64,000 nt of DNA from an uncultured Clostridia bacterium (GTDB lineage: Bacteria; Bacillota; Clostridia; Peptostreptococcales; Anaerovoracaceae). Where the stretch lies: contig CAKQOE010000004.1 of NCBI GenBank assembly GCA_934255545.1, positions 1-64,000 on the forward strand, written 5' to 3'. Positions 1 to 8,182 of the stretch are shown here, piece after piece (the first letter of the stretch is position 1; each line of letters starts with the position of its first letter). Under the pieces are notes generated by a model. That model worked only from the letters and a program-made list of their open reading frames with translations. It ran no database searches and was not told where the DNA came from. The position numbers and the translations under genes are program-made.

Positions 1-123
1 GATAACGTAGTAATGGAGATCGAACTGATCCACAAGATCGCTATCGAAGAAGGACTCAGATTCGCTATTCGTGAAGGCGGAAGAACAGTAGGTTCAGGCG
101 TAGTAACTGAGATCATCGAGTAA
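1..123 (+). CDS. tuf: Elongation factor Tu, C-terminal end (partial)
   Basis: The window opens inside a reading frame whose last 40 residues match the end of EF-Tu domain 3, with the conserved FAIREGGRTVGSGVVTEI segment just before the stop. EF-Tu is the GTPase that brings aminoacyl-tRNA to the ribosome. The rest of the gene lies upstream of the window. A strong terminator follows about 40 bases later, so tuf ends its own transcript here and is not simply read into the S10 operon. The family call is secure; only the C-terminus can be seen. Confidence 0.95.
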   Translation, partial: DNVVMEIELIHKIAIEEGLRFAIREGGRTVGSGVVTEIIE

Positions 124-162
124 TTCAGACTCTTAAAAACTGAAAAATAATACCGGTATAAT

Positions 163-200
163 GAAAGAGACTGCTTTGGGCAGTCTCTTTCTGCGTTTTT
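163..200 (+). terminator. Intrinsic terminator after tuf
   Basis: A perfect 12-bp stem (163-174 with 180-191) and a 5-base loop are followed by TGCGTTTTT. It separates the tuf transcript from the S10 operon. Confidence 0.9.
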
Positions 201-492
201 GAAGTTTTTAAAGCGAAGCGGTGAGCAGTCTGGCGTGTTTAAGACATTCTGTGCTGAAGCATGATATGAAATATAAATGATAAGTTGCGGCATAATGATA
301 GATAATTACCAAAAGCCTTAAATAACAATACTTTCAGGGTTTGAGATATTTGTATCATGTATACAAGACATGAAGAACAGTAAATGAAACACTAGGATAA
401 GTGTACAATACTCGTTTCCGCAAAGCATTGAAATATGGCAATTTTATTGATTAAGAAAAGTAAAAAAGCGTCAAAAAAATTAAAAATAATGC
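201..492. other. Intergenic stretch without recognised genes
   Basis: About 290 AT-rich bases lie between the tuf terminator and the ribosomal promoter. I see no credible ORF with a ribosome binding site, no tRNA-like fold and no repeat. Confidence 0.5.
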
Positions 493-521
493 TTGCATTA
501 CATAGTGATATATAGTATACT
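493..521 (+). promoter_or_regulatory. Sigma-A promoter of the S10-spc operon
   Basis: TTGCAT (493-498) and TATACT (516-521) are separated by exactly 17 bases. This is the only strong promoter-like pair before rpsJ. The start of transcription would be near 528, leaving a leader of about 280 bases. Confidence 0.75.
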
Positions 522-527
522 AAGTGA

Positions 528-806
528 GCGTGTTCTGGGACGGCTATGTCCATGGAATGGACACGGTTATCGCAGAAAACATTGGAAATTCAACGTTTCT
601 AATATATAAACGCATTGCGATGAAGCAGGAAGTTACTGCGCTATCAGAGAATTTCTGCTGAGAAATGTCCGCTCGGGAAGCGGGCGCGGGAATCCGGATT
701 TTATTTTTGTGAGTTAAAAAACACGAAACACCCGGACGAGTGTGAAAGACGAAATCCCTCGCACAGAAATAGCGAAAACGTGCGAAAATCAAGGAGGTAA
801 AGACTA
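528..806 (+). promoter_or_regulatory. Long S10 operon leader
   Basis: The inferred untranslated leader of rpsJ begins with a perfect 7+3+7 hairpin at 547-563 (TGTCCAT-GGA-ATGGACA) and ends with the GGAGG site for rpsJ at about 793. It has no plausible sense ORF. In several bacteria the S10 leader is bound by ribosomal protein L4 to repress the operon. Whether this leader does the same is inference from position and length only. Confidence 0.5.
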
Positions 807-1115
807 ATGAGCAGTCAGAAAATCAGAATCAAGTTAAAGGCTTATGATCATAAAGCATTAGATCAGAGCGCAGCAAAGATCGTTGAGACAGCTAAGAAGA
901 CAGGCGCTGAAGTTTCAGGTCCTATTCCGCTGCCAACAGAAAAGGAAGTAATCACTATCTTAAGGGCTGTACACAAGTACAAGGATTCAAGAGAACAGTT
1001 TGAACAGAGAACTCATAAGAGACTCGTTGATATCCTCAATCCTGCTCCAAAGACTGTAGATGCTCTCATGAAGCTCGATATGCCAGCAGGCGTAGATATC
1101 GAAATCAAGTTATAA
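807..1115 (+). CDS. rpsJ: 30S ribosomal protein S10
   Basis: This 102-residue protein has the S10 signature (IRIKLKAYDHKALDQSA near the N-terminus and the basic REQFEQRTHKR loop). S10 sits in the 30S head and also acts in transcription antitermination with NusB. Length is normal for the family, and an AAGGAGG site lies 8 bases before the ATG. It is the first gene of the operon. Unusually, 196 bases separate it from rplC, while most other spacers in the operon are under 40. Confidence 0.97.
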   Translation: MSSQKIRIKLKAYDHKALDQSAAKIVETAKKTGAEVSGPIPLPTEKEVITILRAVHKYKDSREQFEQRTHKRLVDILNPAPKTVDALMKLDMPAGVDIEIKL

Positions 1116-1311
1116 GACAGTTACTAAGATCAATATAGATTTTTCGAAAAGGGTGCGTCAGTTTACTGAAATGCAAATGATGGCGTACTTACGCAAGGAT
1201 TTCGAAAGGATATATCCGAACGGTCCTTTTGAAAGCCCGCTGCCGGGAAATCTCCGCTTAGTATGATCGTCACAGGCGATCCGCTGTAAGAGAAACAAGG
1301 AGGATTCAAGA
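1116..1311 (+). promoter_or_regulatory. Structured rpsJ-rplC spacer (candidate internal leader)
   Basis: This 196-base gap holds nested pairings: a small hairpin at 1158-1169 (TCAG-TTTA-CTGA) inside TGCGT/ACGCA (1154-1158 with 1191-1195), an AAAGGA/TCCTTT stem near 1205-1230, and GATCG/CGATC near 1265-1281. I see no clear sigma-A promoter. It may be a site of ribosomal protein feedback or RNA processing; this is inference. Confidence 0.4.
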
Positions 1312-1944
1312 ATGAACACAATCTTAGGAAAAAAAGTCGGAATGACTCAGATTTTTTCCGAAACAGGCGAAGCGATTCCTGTAACAGTAATCGAAGCTGG
1401 TCCTGTAGCTGTAACACAGATCAAGACTACAGAAACAGACGGATATGAAGCTGTACAGATCGGTTACGTTGATGAAAAGGCTCACAGAGTTACGAAGCCT
1501 ATGAAGGGTCACTTCGAAAAGGCTGGCGTTGCTGCTAAGAAGCACCTCGCTGAAGTAAGAGTCGAAAATGCTTCTGAATATTCACTCAATCAGGAATTTA
1601 CAGTTGAGATATTCGAAGCAGGCAAGAAGCTTGATATCACTGGTACTTCAAAAGGTAAGGGTACTCAGGGTAACATCAAGAGACACGGACACCACAGAGG
1701 TCCTATGGGTCACGGTTCAAAGCACAAGAGACTTGCCGGCGGTCTGGCTGCAGGTACTTATCCTTCAAGAGTATTCAAGGGTAACGATGGTCCTGGTAGA
1801 ATGGGTCGTGAAACTGTTACAGTACAGAACATCGAACTCGTAAAGGTAATTCCGGAAAGAAATGTACTTCTCGTTAAGGGATCTGTTCCGGGCAATAAGG
1901 GCGGTATTCTCAGAATCCGTTATGCCGTTAAAGGTCAGGAATAA
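1312..1944 (+). CDS. rplC: 50S ribosomal protein L3
   Basis: The 210-residue product begins with the conserved GKKVGMTQIF motif and carries the central basic extension (GHHRGPMGHGSKHKR) that reaches toward the peptidyl-transferase centre. L3 is an early assembly protein of the 50S subunit. Length is normal. The ATG follows AAGGAGG by 9 bases. It is followed closely by rplD, and its own 5' side is the unusually long spacer after rpsJ. Confidence 0.97.
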   Translation: MNTILGKKVGMTQIFSETGEAIPVTVIEAGPVAVTQIKTTETDGYEAVQIGYVDEKAHRVTKPMKGHFEKAGVAAKKHLAEVRVENASEYSLNQEFTVEIFEAGKKLDITGTSKGKGTQGNIKRHGHHRGPMGHGSKHKRLAGGLAAGTYPSRVFKGNDGPGRMGRETVTVQNIELVKVIPERNVLLVKGSVPGNKGGILRIRYAVKGQE

Positions 1945-1971
1945 TAAGATTTTCGGAAGGAGGATTTGAAA

Positions 1972-2595
1972 ATGGCTAAAGTAACCATGCTTAACATGGC
2001 AGGCGAAGCAGTCGGCGATATCGAACTGAACGATTCAGTATTCGGCATCGAAGTAAATGAATTCGCAGTGCATGAAGTAATAAAGAACTATCTCGCTAAT
2101 CAGAGACAGGGCACTCAGTCAGCAAAGACTAGAGGCGAAGTAAGAGGAGGCGGCAGAAAGCCGTTCAGACAGAAGGGTACTGGTAGAGGCAGACAGGGAA
2201 GCCTTACTTCTCCAAGCCACATTGGCGGCGGCGTAGTATTCGCACCAAAGCCAAGAGATTACAGCTACTCAGTTCCAAAGAAGGTAAAGAGACTTGCTAT
2301 CAAGTCTGTTCTCACTTCTAAGGTTCAGGAAAATGAAATAATCGTTCTTGATTCACTTTCATTTGAAGCTCCAAAGACAAAGGACATGGTAAATGTTCTT
2401 AAGAATATAAAGGCTGCAAAGAAGGCTATCATCGTTATGGACGAAAAGGACGAAAACGTTATAAAGTCAGCAGCAAACATTCCAGGAGTTAAGACAACTC
2501 TTGTAAGCACAATGAACACATATGAGGTTCTTAATGCCACAAGCTTTATCGTAACAAAGGAAGCTGTTAAGAAGATCGAGGAGGTGTACGCATAA
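1972..2595 (+). CDS. rplD: 50S ribosomal protein L4
   Basis: This 207-residue L4 has the typical loop segment GEVRGGGRKPFRQKGTGRGR that lines the peptide exit tunnel. An in-frame TTG exists two codons upstream, but the ATG at 1972 is 8 bases from GGAAGGAGG and gives the usual MAKV start. L4 is the known autoregulator of S10 operons in some bacteria. The stop codon overlaps the rplW start (TAATG), which suggests translational coupling. Confidence 0.96.
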   Translation: MAKVTMLNMAGEAVGDIELNDSVFGIEVNEFAVHEVIKNYLANQRQGTQSAKTRGEVRGGGRKPFRQKGTGRGRQGSLTSPSHIGGGVVFAPKPRDYSYSVPKKVKRLAIKSVLTSKVQENEIIVLDSLSFEAPKTKDMVNVLKNIKAAKKAIIVMDEKDENVIKSAANIPGVKTTLVSTMNTYEVLNATSFIVTKEAVKKIEEVYA

Positions 2596-2885
2596 TGAAA
2601 ACTCCTTATGACGTAATATTAAAGCCTGTTATCACAGAAAAAAGTATGGATGATGCACAGGAAAGAAAGTACACATTCAAGGTTGCAACTGATGCTAACA
2701 AGACTGAAGTAAAGATCGCTCTTGAAGAGATCTTTGGTATCGAAATCGCAAAGGTTAACATCATGAACTGCAAAGGAAAGTTAAAGAGAATGGGAAGAAA
2801 TGTCGGCAGAACTCCTGATTCCAAGAAAGCGATCGTAACGCTTAAGGAAAGCAGCAAGGAAATCGAATTCTTCCAGGGATTATAA
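2595..2885 (+). CDS. rplW: 50S ribosomal protein L23
   Basis: The 96-residue protein starts YDVILKPVITEKS, the family hallmark. L23 sits at the exit of the peptide tunnel and is the docking site for trigger factor and SRP. Its start overlaps the rplD stop by one base, and its ribosome binding site (GAGGAGG) lies inside rplD. Length is typical. Confidence 0.96.
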   Translation: MKTPYDVILKPVITEKSMDDAQERKYTFKVATDANKTEVKIALEEIFGIEIAKVNIMNCKGKLKRMGRNVGRTPDSKKAIVTLKESSKEIEFFQGL

Positions 2886-2903
2886 TAAGGAGGATGACGA
2901 CAG

Positions 2904-3737
2904 ATGGCTATTAAGAAGTATAAACCAAATACTCCGGGTCAGAGAGGCATGACTGTTTCAGCATTTGATGAAATCACAAAGTCTGCTCCGGAAAAGTCAC
3001 TGACAGTTACTCTTAAAAAGCATGCTGGTAGAAACCAGAGAGGTAAGATCACTGTAAGACACAGAGGCGGCGGCTACAGACCAAAGTACAGAATCATCGA
3101 TTTTAAGAGAATCAAGGATGATGTACCTGGTAAGGTTGCAGCTATAGAATATGACCCTAACAGAAGCGCAAACATTGCACTTATATTCTACGCTGACGGC
3201 GAAAAGAAGTATATCATCGCTCCTAATAAGTTAAACGTAGGCGATGTTATCGTTTCAGGACCTGAAGCAGATATTAAGGTAGGTAATGCACTTCCACTCG
3301 CAAATATTCCAGTAGGTACTATAATTCATAACATCGAACTTCAGCCAGGCGGCGGCGGTCAGCTCGTAAGATCTGCAGGTAACGGCGCTCAGCTGATGGC
3401 TAAGGAAGGCAAGTATGCTCAGGTAAGACTGCCGTCCGGCGAAGTTAGAAAGATCCGCATCGAGTGCAGAGCTACGATCGGTGAAGTAGGTAACCTCGAC
3501 CACGAAAATATCAAGATCGGTAAAGCCGGTAAGAAGAGACATATGGGTATCAGACCTACAGTAAGAGGTTCTGTAATGAACCCTAACGACCATCCACACG
3601 GTGGTGGTGAAGGTAGAGCACCTATCGGACGTAAAGGACCTGTTACTCCTTGGGGTAAGCCTGCTCTTGGTCTTAAGACTAGAAAGAAGAAGAAGGCTTC
3701 AGACAAGTTCATCGTTAAGAGACGTAACGAAAAGTAA
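2904..3737 (+). CDS. rplB: 50S ribosomal protein L2
   Basis: This 277-residue L2 has the conserved core HRGGGYRPKYR, the GGGQLVRSAG segment, and the C-terminal MNPNDHPHGGGEGRAPIGRK motif containing the histidine needed near the peptidyl-transferase centre. L2 is a primary 23S rRNA binder required for subunit joining. Length and order in the operon are standard. Confidence 0.98.
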   Translation: MAIKKYKPNTPGQRGMTVSAFDEITKSAPEKSLTVTLKKHAGRNQRGKITVRHRGGGYRPKYRIIDFKRIKDDVPGKVAAIEYDPNRSANIALIFYADGEKKYIIAPNKLNVGDVIVSGPEADIKVGNALPLANIPVGTIIHNIELQPGGGGQLVRSAGNGAQLMAKEGKYAQVRLPSGEVRKIRIECRATIGEVGNLDHENIKIGKAGKKRHMGIRPTVRGSVMNPNDHPHGGGEGRAPIGRKGPVTPWGKPALGLKTRKKKKASDKFIVKRRNEK

Positions 3738-3757
3738 TCACAGGGAGGTAATTATAA

Positions 3758-4039
3758 ATGAGCAGATCACTTAAAAAGGGACCTTTCGTCAATAAGAAGC
3801 TCCTTGAGAGAATCGAAGCTCTCAACGCAGCAAATGAGAAGAAGGTATTAAAGACATGGTCAAGACCGTCAACAATTTTCCCACAGATGGTTGGTCACAC
3901 AATCGCTGTTCATGACGGAAGAAAGCATGTTCCTGTATATATTACAGAAGATATGGTAGGACACCGCCTCGGAGAATTCGCGCCGACAAGAACGTACAGA
4001 GGTCACGCGGATAAGGAAAAAGGTTCCAAGAGAGGCTAA
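3758..4039 (+). CDS. rpsS: 30S ribosomal protein S19
   Basis: The 93-residue product begins MSRSLKKGPFV, typical of S19, and ends in the family's basic tail after FAPTRTYRGH. S19 forms a complex with S13 in the 30S head and touches tRNA. A GGGAGG site precedes the ATG. Confidence 0.97.
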   Translation: MSRSLKKGPFVNKKLLERIEALNAANEKKVLKTWSRPSTIFPQMVGHTIAVHDGRKHVPVYITEDMVGHRLGEFAPTRTYRGHADKEKGSKRG

Positions 4040-4068
4040 CTGATATTTAACGAAGGGAGGGCTTATAG

Positions 4069-4401
4069 ATGGAAGCTAAAGCCGTTGCAAAGTATGTAAA
4101 GATGTCTCCGAGCAAGTTAAAGCCGGTATGCGACCTTGTAAGAGGAAAGAACTTAAGCGAGGCACTGACAATATTAAAGTTTACACCAGGCAAGGGATCT
4201 CAGATCGTAGAAAAGGTTGTTCAGTCTGCTGCTGCTAATGCAGAAAACAATCATGAAATGAACCCAGATGCTTTATATGTAGCAGAAATTTCTGCAAACA
4301 AGGGACCAACAATGAAGAGATTCATGCCGGGCTCACAGGGTAGAGCGTCTATTATCCTTAAAAGAACAAGCCATGTAGGTGTTACATTAAAAGAAAGATA
4401 A
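4069..4401 (+). CDS. rplV: 50S ribosomal protein L22
   Basis: The 110-residue protein shows the L22 pattern AKYVKMSPSKLKPVCDLVRG and the C-terminal hairpin loop PTMKRFMPGSQGRAS that lines the exit tunnel, where macrolide-resistance changes occur in other species. Length is normal. Confidence 0.97.
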   Translation: MEAKAVAKYVKMSPSKLKPVCDLVRGKNLSEALTILKFTPGKGSQIVEKVVQSAAANAENNHEMNPDALYVAEISANKGPTMKRFMPGSQGRASIILKRTSHVGVTLKER

Positions 4402-4422
4402 AATCTGAACAGGAGGTTTTTT

Positions 4423-5310
4423 ATGGGTCAGAAAGTAAGTCCACATGGTTTAAGAGTGGGCGTTATACAGGACTGGGATTCCAAATGGTACGCAGATAAG
4501 AATAATTTTGCAGATTACCTTATAGAAGATAAGAAGATCAGAGAATTCGTAAAGAAGAAGTACTATATGGCTGGCATCTCTAAGATCTTAATCGACAGAG
4601 CTGCTAACAACCAGATCAAGCTTACAATTCTCACTGACAAGCCGGGTATGATCATCGGTAAGTCAGGCGCTGGAATCGAAGAACTCAAGAAGGACAGCGA
4701 AAAGCTTACAAAGAAGAAGGTAAGCATCAACATCGTTGAAGTAAGAAGATCAGAATTAGATGCTCAGCTCACAGCTGAGAGCATTGCTCAGGCGCTCGAA
4801 AGAAGAGTTGCGTTCAGAAGAGCTATGAAGCAGGCTATCGGCAGAACAATGAAAGCCGGCAGCAAGGGTATAAAGGTTGTATTATCAGGAAGACTTGGCG
4901 GTGCTGAAATTGCAAGAAGCGAAAAGTACAGCGAAGGTAACGTTCCTCTGCATACTATCAGAGCAAATATCGATTATGGTTTTGCTGAAGCAGATACAAC
5001 TTATGGTAAGATCGGCGTTAAGGTATGGATCAACAAGGGTGAGGTCCTCAATAAGGAACTCGTAAGCCCAATTCCTGAAGAAACTGCAAAGCCAGAAAGA
5101 CGCGGAAACAGAAGAAGACAGGACGGCGACAGACCAAGAGGCGACAGAAACCGCAGAGATAGAAGAGACAGAAGAAACGACTCTGAAGAAAAGGCAGTAA
5201 AGCCAATTCAGAGAAGAAAGCTCATAAAGAAGGAAGAACCGGTTGCACCACAGGTAGAAGAAGCTCAGGCAGAAGCACCTGTAGAGGAAGCTCCGGCTAC
5301 AGAAGAATAG
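4423..5310 (+). CDS. rpsC: 30S ribosomal protein S3 with long charged tail
   Basis: Residues 1-210 are a standard S3: MGQKVSPHGLRVGV start, KH domain with PGMIIGKSGAGIE, and the S3 C-terminal domain with SGRLGGAEIARSE. S3 lines the mRNA entry tunnel. The protein is 295 residues, some 75 longer than the common bacterial form. The extra tail (about residue 215 on) is low-complexity: first an Arg/Asp-rich block (RRGNRRRQDGDRPRGDRNRR), then an acidic Glu/Ala/Pro-rich end. It is in frame with an undisturbed operon, so it looks genuine. Confidence 0.96.
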   Translation: MGQKVSPHGLRVGVIQDWDSKWYADKNNFADYLIEDKKIREFVKKKYYMAGISKILIDRAANNQIKLTILTDKPGMIIGKSGAGIEELKKDSEKLTKKKVSINIVEVRRSELDAQLTAESIAQALERRVAFRRAMKQAIGRTMKAGSKGIKVVLSGRLGGAEIARSEKYSEGNVPLHTIRANIDYGFAEADTTYGKIGVKVWINKGEVLNKELVSPIPEETAKPERRGNRRRQDGDRPRGDRNRRDRRDRRNDSEEKAVKPIQRRKLIKKEEPVAPQVEEAQAEAPVEEAPATEE

Positions 5311-5339
5311 AATTGTAGTGACAGGAAGGAGGAAGTCCT

Positions 5340-5771
5340 ATGTTAATGCCAAAGAGAGTTAAACACCGCAGACTGCACAGAGGCAGAATGAAGGGTGTTG
5401 CTACTAAGGGTAATACTGTAACATATGGTTCATATGGACTTGTTGCACAGGAATGCGGATGGATCACTTCTAATCAGATAGAAGCTGCCAGAATCGCAAT
5501 GACAAGATATATCAAAAGAGGCGGTAAGGTTTATATCAAAATCTTCCCACATAAGTCAGTAACTAAGAAGCCTGCTGAAGTTCGAATGGGTTCAGGTAAA
5601 GGTTCTCCAGAGTACTGGGTAGCAGTAGTAAAGCCAGGCAGAGTTATGTTTGAGCTTGACGGAGTTCCTGAAGAAAAGGCAAGAGAAGCTATGCGTCTCG
5701 CATCACACAAGCTGCCTATCAAGTGCAAGTTTGTAGTTAAGGAGACAGTAACAGAGGGCGGTGAAGCGTAA
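5340..5771 (+). CDS. rplP: 50S ribosomal protein L16
   Basis: The 143-residue protein begins MLMPKRVKHRRLHRGR and has the conserved KGSPEYWVAVVKPG stretch. L16 binds near the A site and 5S rRNA and is added late in 50S assembly. Starting at 5340 matches the family N-terminus better than the ATG at 5346. The stop overlaps the rpmC start codon by one base. Confidence 0.97.
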   Translation: MLMPKRVKHRRLHRGRMKGVATKGNTVTYGSYGLVAQECGWITSNQIEAARIAMTRYIKRGGKVYIKIFPHKSVTKKPAEVRMGSGKGSPEYWVAVVKPGRVMFELDGVPEEKAREAMRLASHKLPIKCKFVVKETVTEGGEA

Positions 5772-5971
5772 TGAAAATTGAAACAATCAGAGAAATGACA
5801 CCGGCTGAGCTTAGCAGCGAACTTTTAAAGCTTAAGAACGAATTATTCAACCTCAGATTCCAGCACGTTACAGGTCAGCTTGAAAATCCTGTAAAGATGA
5901 GAGAGGTTAAAAAAGATATCGCTAGAGTAAAGACTGTAATTAAAGAAAAAGAGCTTGAGGCTCAGGCATAG
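5771..5971 (+). CDS. rpmC: 50S ribosomal protein L29
   Basis: The 66-residue two-helix protein has the signature LKNELFNLRFQHVTGQLENP. L29 sits beside L23 at the exit tunnel. Its start overlaps the rplP stop (TAATG), so translation is probably coupled. Confidence 0.96.
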   Translation: MKIETIREMTPAELSSELLKLKNELFNLRFQHVTGQLENPVKMREVKKDIARVKTVIKEKELEAQA

Positions 5972-5989
5972 TCGAAAGGAGGATACAGC

Positions 5990-6247
5990 ATGTCAGAAAG
6001 AAACAGCAGAAAGACAAAAGTTGGCGTTGTTGTCAGCAACAAGATGGATAAGACCATCACTGTATCAGTAGAGGACTTTGTTAGACATACTCTTTACGGA
6101 AAGGCAGTTAAGAGATCTAAGAAGTTCAAGGCTCACGACGAAGAGAATGTCTGCAGCATTGGTGATACAGTTAAGATTATGGAAACAAGACCTCTCAGCA
6201 AGGATAAGAGATGGAGACTTGTTGAAATCGTAGAAAAAGTTAAGTAA
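5990..6247 (+). CDS. rpsQ: 30S ribosomal protein S17
   Basis: This 85-residue S17 has the OB-fold sequence VGVVVSNKMDKTITVSVE and the KRSKKFKAHDE loop. It is a primary 16S rRNA binder at the 30S body. AAAGGAGG precedes the ATG. Confidence 0.97.
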   Translation: MSERNSRKTKVGVVVSNKMDKTITVSVEDFVRHTLYGKAVKRSKKFKAHDEENVCSIGDTVKIMETRPLSKDKRWRLVEIVEKVK

Positions 6248-6275
6248 TTACAATTAGCTGAAAGGAGGCACCGAT

Positions 6276-6644
6276 ATGATACAGACAGAAAGCAGGCTCA
6301 GATCAGCCGACAATTCTGGTGCTAAAGAATTATTATGTATTCGTGTTCTCGGTGGTACAGGCCACAAGGTAGCGAATATTGGAGATATAATCGTTTGTGC
6401 CGTTAAAGATGCAACACCAGGTGGCGTTGTTAAGAAGGGTGACGTTGTTAAGGCAGTCATCGTTCGTTCTAAGAGCGGCGTTAGAAGACCGGATGGAAGT
6501 TACGTTAAGTTCGACCAGAACGCAGCGGTTGTCGTAAAAGACGACAAGACTCCAGTAGGTACACGTATTTTCGGACCTGTTGCCAGAGAATTAAGAGACG
6601 CTGGCTTCATGAAGATCGTGTCCCTCGCACCGGAAGTACTCTAA
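6276..6644 (+). CDS. rplN: 50S ribosomal protein L14
   Basis: The 122-residue product begins MIQTESRLRSADNSGAKE and contains the family's GDIIVCAVKDATPGG segment, matching L14 throughout. L14 forms part of the subunit interface and binds the silencing factor RsfS in other bacteria. First gene of the classical spc portion; no separate promoter is visible. Confidence 0.97.
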   Translation: MIQTESRLRSADNSGAKELLCIRVLGGTGHKVANIGDIIVCAVKDATPGGVVKKGDVVKAVIVRSKSGVRRPDGSYVKFDQNAAVVVKDDKTPVGTRIFGPVARELRDAGFMKIVSLAPEVL

Positions 6645-6660
6645 TCGAGGAGGTGTAAGG

Positions 6661-6966
6661 ATGAATATCAAGAAGGATGATACAGTCATCGTTATCAGTG
6701 GTAAAGATAAAGGCAAGAAGGGCAAAGTTATCAAGGCTATGCCTAAGGAGAACAAGGTGATCGTTGAGGGCGTTAACATGCAGACTAAGCATGCCAAGGC
6801 AACGAGAACAACTCCTGCTGAAATCAAGCATCAGGAAGGTCCAATCGATGTTTCAAACGTAATGTTCTGGGACAGCAAGGCTAAGGCTGCTACAAGAATT
6901 GGATATGTTGTTGAAGACGGCAAGAAGTTCAGGATCTCCAAGAAAACTGGAAATAAGATCGACTAA
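6661..6966 (+). CDS. rplX: 50S ribosomal protein L24
   Basis: The 101-residue protein carries a KOW motif (KDDTVIVISGKDKGKKGKV) at its N-terminus. L24 initiates 50S assembly on 23S rRNA domain I. GAGGAGG lies 7 bases before the ATG. Length is normal. Confidence 0.97.
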   Translation: MNIKKDDTVIVISGKDKGKKGKVIKAMPKENKVIVEGVNMQTKHAKATRTTPAEIKHQEGPIDVSNVMFWDSKAKAATRIGYVVEDGKKFRISKKTGNKID

Positions 6967-6997
6967 TTGATAAGAAACCGGAAAGGAGGTACAGATC

Positions 6998-7540
6998 TTG
7001 GCAAATAGACTTAGAGAGTATTATGATAATACTGTATTTAACGGATTAAAAGATAAATTTGAATATAAGAATGTAATGGAAGTTCCAAAGCTTGAAAAGA
7101 TTACTATCAATATGGGACTTGGTGATATCAAGGACAACCAGAAGATGCTCGAAACAGCAGTTCAGGAACTCGGAATCATTACTGGTCAGAAGCCTGTTAT
7201 GACAAAGGCTAAGAAGTCAATCGCTAACTTCAAGCTCAGAGCAGGTATGCCTATCGGTGCGAAAGTAACTCTCAGAGGAGAAAATATGTATACTTTCGCT
7301 GATAAGTTCTTCAACATCGCTTTACCTCGTGTAAGAGACTTTAAGGGTGTAAGCAAGAATTCCTTTGACGGCAGAGGCAACTACACTATGGGTATAAAGG
7401 AACAGCTTATTTTCCCTGAAATCGAGTATGATAAGATCGATAAAATCAAGGGTATGGACATAACGTTCACTACAACGGCTAAGACAGATGAGGAAGCTTA
7501 TGCTCTTCTCGAAATGTTAGGCATGCCGTTTGAAAAGTAA
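6998..7540 (+). CDS. rplE: 50S ribosomal protein L5
   Basis: The 180-residue protein has L5 hallmarks (KITINMGLGD, GQKPVMTKAKKSIANFKLR). L5 binds 5S rRNA and bridges to S13. The start is TTG at 6998, chosen because AAAGGAGG sits 8 bases upstream and the product then begins at the family's usual N-terminus (MANRLREYY). Confidence 0.96.
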   Translation: MANRLREYYDNTVFNGLKDKFEYKNVMEVPKLEKITINMGLGDIKDNQKMLETAVQELGIITGQKPVMTKAKKSIANFKLRAGMPIGAKVTLRGENMYTFADKFFNIALPRVRDFKGVSKNSFDGRGNYTMGIKEQLIFPEIEYDKIDKIKGMDITFTTTAKTDEEAYALLEMLGMPFEK

Positions 7541-7553
7541 TTAGGAGGGAAAT

Positions 7554-7739
7554 ATGGCTAAGACATCTCTCAAAGTAAAACAGCAGAGAAAACCGAAGTA
7601 TTCGACTCGTGCATATACAAGATGCAAGGTTTGCGGAAGACCACATTCAGTTCTCAGAAAGTACGGCATCTGCCGTATCTGCTTCAGAGAAATGGCGTAC
7701 AAGGGAGAAATTCCTGGTGTAAGAAAGGCAAGCTGGTAA
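7554..7739 (+). CDS. rpsN: 30S ribosomal protein S14, zinc type
   Basis: The 61-residue short form has two CxxC pairs (CKVCGRPHS and CRICF) that bind zinc, typical of the type Z S14 of Gram-positives. It belongs to the 30S head. A GGAGG site lies 5 bases before the ATG. Confidence 0.97.
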   Translation: MAKTSLKVKQQRKPKYSTRAYTRCKVCGRPHSVLRKYGICRICFREMAYKGEIPGVRKASW

Positions 7740-7771
7740 GCCGAACAACTTAGGAAAGGAGGAATTCTACA

Positions 7772-8170
7772 ATGACAATGACTGATCCTATAGCAGATAT
7801 GCTTACAAGAATCAGAAATGCCAACACTGTAGGCCACGAAACAGTTGAGGTTCCTGCCTCTAACATGAAGAAATCAATCGCAGGAATTCTTAAAGAAGAG
7901 GGCTACATTAAGGATTTTGAAGTAATCGAAGATGACAAGCAGGGCATCATCAAAATAACAATGAAGTATGGCGCAAACAAAGAACGCGTTATCAGTGGAT
8001 TAAAGAAGATCTCAAAGCCTGGTCTTAAGGTTTATGCTAAGAAGGACGAAGTTCCTAAGGTACTCGGAGGTTTAGGTATCGCAATCGTATCTACATCTCA
8101 CGGTATTATTAGCGACAAGAAAGCAAGACAGTTAGGCGTAGGCGGCGAAGTAATTTGTTACGTTTGGTAG
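7772..8170 (+). CDS. rpsH: 30S ribosomal protein S8
   Basis: The 132-residue product starts MTMTDPIADMLTRIRNA and ends with the conserved GGEVICYVW. S8 is a primary 16S rRNA binder and, in some bacteria, represses the spc operon by binding the L5 region of the mRNA. Length is normal. Confidence 0.97.
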   Translation: MTMTDPIADMLTRIRNANTVGHETVEVPASNMKKSIAGILKEEGYIKDFEVIEDDKQGIIKITMKYGANKERVISGLKKISKPGLKVYAKKDEVPKVLGGLGIAIVSTSHGIISDKKARQLGVGGEVICYVW

Positions 8171-8182
8171 GGAGGAATTAAA

